NCBI RefSeq assembly: GCF_000420545.1
Contig: NZ_ATVD01000002.1
Location: 620,001-684,000 of the forward strand
Reading direction: 5' to 3'
DNA from: Arenimonas oryziterrae DSM 21050 = YC6267
GTDB lineage: Bacteria > Pseudomonadota > Gammaproteobacteria > Xanthomonadales > Xanthomonadaceae
DNA: 64,000 nucleotides
Position 1 is the first letter of the stretch. The number at the start of each line of letters is the position of its first letter. Below the pieces are notes generated by a model. That model was not told the origin of the DNA and ran no database searches. It was given only the letters and a program-made list of their open reading frames with translations. This document shows positions 61,901 through 64,000 of this stretch, in pieces. Both the position numbers and the translations under genes were made by a program.

Positions 61901-62950
61901 ATGGACATCCTGATTGAAGGCGTCGGCAAGCAGTTCGAAGGCTTTGCCGCGCTCAACCCGATCGACCTGGCGATTCCCTCGGGACAGCTGGTCGCCCTGC
62001 TCGGCCCCTCGGGCTCGGGCAAGACAACCCTGCTGCGCCTGATCGCGGGCCTGCTGCCGGTCGATGGCGGTCGCATCGTGTTCGGCGGTCGCGATGCGAC
62101 GCGCCTGAGCCTGCGCGAACGTCGCGTCGGTTTCGTGTTCCAGCACTACGCGCTGTTTCCGCACATGAGCGTATTCGAGAACGTCGCGTTCGGCCTGCGC
62201 TCCAAGCCGCGACGGGAGAGACCGGCCGAGCCGGCGATACGTGCGAGCGTCGACAAGCTGCTCGAACTCGTACAGATGGCCGCGCTGCGCGACCGGTTGC
62301 CGGCACAACTGTCCGGCGGCCAGCGCCAGCGCGTGGCCCTGGCGCGCGCGATGGCGATCGACCCGACCGTACTGCTGCTCGACGAACCCTTCGGCGCGCT
62401 CGACGCGAAAGTGCGCGTCGAGCTGCGCCGTTGGCTGCGCACCCTGCACGACGAAACCGGCCTGACGACGGTGTTCGTCACCCACGATCAGGAAGAGGCG
62501 CTCGACCTGGCCGATCGCGTGGTGGTGATGAATCGCGGCGCGATCGAACAGGACGACGTGCCCGACCGCGTCTATGGTCATCCGGCCTCGCCCTTCGTGT
62601 TCGACTTCATCGGTCGTTCCAATCAGATCGAGGGCGAGGTGCGCGACAGCCTGTTCTTCGCGCCGGGCATGTCGACGCCGCTGGCCGGCGACGGCTGCCG
62701 CGCGGGGCCGGCCACGCTGTATTCACGACCGCACGACCTGCGCCTGAGCGAGTCCAAGCGCGGGCTGCAGGCGACCGTGCAGGAGGTGCGGCGGCTGGCC
62801 GGACGCGTCACGCTCGAGGCGACCCTGGCCGGTCAGGCGCGGCCCCTGGTGATGGACCTGTCCAGCCACGACCTGCTGCAATTGCCGCAGCCCGGCGAAC
62901 GCGTGAACCTGTCCCTGGACCGCTATCGTGTCTTCCCAACGACACGCTGA
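61901..62950 (+). CDS. cysA: sulfate ABC transporter ATP-binding protein CysA
   Basis: CysA energises sulfate/thiosulfate import. The 349-residue protein has Walker [10 protein letters not shown] (about 35-43), a Q-loop [14 protein letters not shown] signature [14 protein letters not shown], Walker [13 protein letters not shown] and H-loop [11 protein letters not shown]-terminal TOBE-like domain (about 245-349) is typical of sulfate and molybdate ATPases. It is the last gene of the sbp-cysTWA operon. Confidence 0.95.
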   Translation: MDILIEGVGKQFEGFAALNPIDLAIPSGQLVALLGPSGSGKTTLLRLIAGLLPVDGGRIVFGGRDATRLSLRERRVGFVFQHYALFPHMSVFENVAFGLRSKPRRERPAEPAIRASVDKLLELVQMAALRDRLPAQLSGGQRQRVALARAMAIDPTVLLLDEPFGALDAKVRVELRRWLRTLHDETGLTTVFVTHDQEEALDLADRVVVMNRGAIEQDDVPDRVYGHPASPFVFDFIGRSNQIEGEVRDSLFFAPGMSTPLAGDGCRAGPATLYSRPHDLRLSESKRGLQATVQEVRRLAGRVTLEATLAGQARPLVMDLSSHDLLQLPQPGERVNLSLDRYRVFPTTR

Positions 62951-62965
62951 ACACCGCACGCCGCT

Positions 62966-62971
62966 TATAAT
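62966..62971 (+). promoter_or_regulatory. consensus -10 box directly before ispB
   Basis: A perfect TATAAT ends six bases before ATG 62978. A transcript starting about seven bases downstream would begin at or next to the A of the ATG, so the ispB mRNA could be leaderless. No clear -35 hexamer is seen. Confidence 0.55.
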
Positions 62972-62977
62972 GTGCCC

Positions 62978-63976
62978 ATGTCAGCCCAAGCCCACGCCTC
63001 CGCCCTGCCCGGCATCGCCGAAATCCAGCAACTGGCCGTCGCCGACATGGCGCAGGTCAATTCGCTGATCCGGCGCCGGCTCGATTCCGACGTCGTCCTG
63101 ATCCAGCAGATCTCCGAGCACATCGTCGCCGCCGGCGGCAAACGCCTGCGACCGCTGCTGGCAGTGCTGGCGGCGCGCGCGCTCGGTTACGGCGGCGGCG
63201 ATCACCACCAGCTCGCGGCAATCATCGAATTCATCCACACCTCGACCCTGCTGCACGACGACGTGGTCGATGAATCGGACCTGCGCCGCGGCCGCAAGAC
63301 CGCGAATGCACTGTGGGGCAATGCGCCGAGCGTGCTGGTCGGCGATTTCCTGTACTCGCGCAGTTTCCAACTGATGGTCGAACTCGATTCGATGCCGATC
63401 ATGCGCGTGCTGGCCGACACCACGAACCAGATCGCCGAGGGTGAAGTGCTGCAGCTGCTGCACGTGCACAACCCCGATACCGACGAAGCGGCCTACCTGC
63501 GCGTGATCGAGCGCAAGACCGCGGTGCTGTTCGCCGCCGCGACGCGCCTGGGCGCGCTGGTCGCCGGCGCCGATGCCCCGGTGCAGCAGGCGATGCACGA
63601 CTACGGCCTGAATCTGGGCCTCGCCTTCCAGATCGCCGACGACGTGCTCGACTACACCGCCGATGCGCAGACGCTGGGCAAGAATCTCGGCGACGATCTC
63701 GCCGAGGGCAAGGCGACCTTGCCGGTGATCCACGCGCTCGCGCATGCCGACGCGACCCTGCGCGAGCGATTGGCGACGATCATTCGCGAAGGCGACAGCC
63801 AGGCGCTGCCCGAGGTCGTCGCGGCGATCCATGCCAGCGGTGGACTGGAATACAGCCAGCGCACCGCCGCGCGCTATGCGCGGGCGGCCGAGGCCTGCCT
63901 GGACGGACTCGCCGACAATCCGTGGACGGCCGCGCTGCGCGGCCTGGCGCGCTACGCGATCGAACGCAACCACTGA
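62978..63976 (+). CDS. ispB: octaprenyl diphosphate synthase (all-trans polyprenyl diphosphate synthase)
   Basis: IspB makes the long-chain prenyl diphosphate for ubiquinone side chains. From ATG 62978 it has 332 residues. The first aspartate-rich motif is LLHDDVVDESDLRRGRKTAN, the second is IADDVLDYTAD, and GGKRLRPLL binds the pyrophosphate. GTG 62972 is an alternative start that lies on the -10 box and is rejected. Ubiquinone is the substrate for the bc1 complex and, as quinol, for qNorB in this window. Confidence 0.95.
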   Translation: MSAQAHASALPGIAEIQQLAVADMAQVNSLIRRRLDSDVVLIQQISEHIVAAGGKRLRPLLAVLAARALGYGGGDHHQLAAIIEFIHTSTLLHDDVVDESDLRRGRKTANALWGNAPSVLVGDFLYSRSFQLMVELDSMPIMRVLADTTNQIAEGEVLQLLHVHNPDTDEAAYLRVIERKTAVLFAAATRLGALVAGADAPVQQAMHDYGLNLGLAFQIADDVLDYTADAQTLGKNLGDDLAEGKATLPVIHALAHADATLRERLATIIREGDSQALPEVVAAIHASGGLEYSQRTAARYARAAEACLDGLADNPWTAALRGLARYAIERNH

Positions 63977-63980
63977 ATCC

Positions 63981-64000
63981 TTATTTCTTGGCGAAGACGT
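63981..64000 (-). CDS. possible 3' end of a leftward gene (partial)
   Basis: On the minus strand the last bases read as five sense codons (VFAKK) and a TAA stop at 63983-63981, five bases after ispB. Twenty bases are too few to identify a product or even be sure it is a gene. Confidence 0.25.

Noticed and set aside
1-64000. tRNA, rRNA, insertion sequence, prophage or CRISPR array
   Set aside because: No cloverleaf, rRNA-like block, transposase, integrase or short regular repeat array was found on either strand.

Overview
The window is GC-rich, densely packed bacterial DNA with complete operons of a Gram-negative proteobacterium: outer-membrane porins and an autotransporter, a cbb3 oxidase, FNR-type regulators and dTDP-rhamnose genes. 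The mix of a miaB-phoH-ybeY-corC block, NirK/qNor denitrification, OPT and POT peptide transporters and S9 peptidases resembles Lysobacterales (Xanthomonadales), perhaps a Rhodanobacter/Dokdonella-like organism. That placement is an inference from gene content; no rRNA or tRNA gene is present to confirm it.

Layout. 1-2.3 kb: 5' part of the bc1-complex operon (Rieske, cytochrome b) and a lytic transglycosylase, both leftward. 2.4-9.6 kb: miaB, a small membrane protein, phoH, a HAD phosphatase, ybeY, corC, a DUF4105/Lnb-type membrane protein and corA. 9.7-13.1 kb: two family-2 glycosyltransferases, a sugar-nucleotide epimerase and a lipoprotein. 13.1-17.5 kb: hemN, an FNR-type regulator, a cysteine-cluster SDR protein and a YbaN protein. 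17.6-24.5 kb: a denitrification block of quinol NO reductase, NnrS, a SirB-like protein, a copper nitrite reductase with a fused cytochrome c domain, NirV and an SCO protein. 24.5-25.7 kb: a divergent alginate-export-type porin. 25.9-34.7 kb: a complete cbb3 oxidase cluster (ccoN, O, Q, P, a 97-residue membrane protein, ccoG, H, I, S, and a TauE/SafE-type protein). 34.7-41.5 kb: a second FNR-type regulator, an S9 peptidase, and OPT and POT transporters. 41.5-45 kb: an FAD protein and then a lower-GC patch with three small unknown genes. 45-50.4 kb: a secreted protein, an outer-membrane barrel and a repeat-bearing autotransporter. 50.7-56.9 kb: a second S9 peptidase, rfbBACD and ssb. 57.1-63 kb: an Rrf2 regulator, an OprP-type porin and a sulfate ABC transporter. 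63-64 kb: ispB.

How it works together. Five palindromes of the FNR/Anr type (TTGAY-N4-GTCAR) stand before hemN, norB, nirK, the alginate-export-type porin and ccoN. Each lies about 41.5 bases before a plausible transcription start, and two FNR-type regulators with complete iron-sulfur cysteine sets are encoded nearby. This reads as one low-oxygen regulon: oxygen-independent haem synthesis, reduction of nitrite to NO to N2O, a high-affinity oxidase and a porin. No nitrate reductase or N2O reductase is visible here. Several genes appear to start at or very close to the inferred transcription start (hemN, ispB), which suggests leaderless mRNAs.

No CRISPR array, insertion sequence, prophage, rRNA or tRNA was found. 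There is no gene-free stretch longer than about 300 bases.
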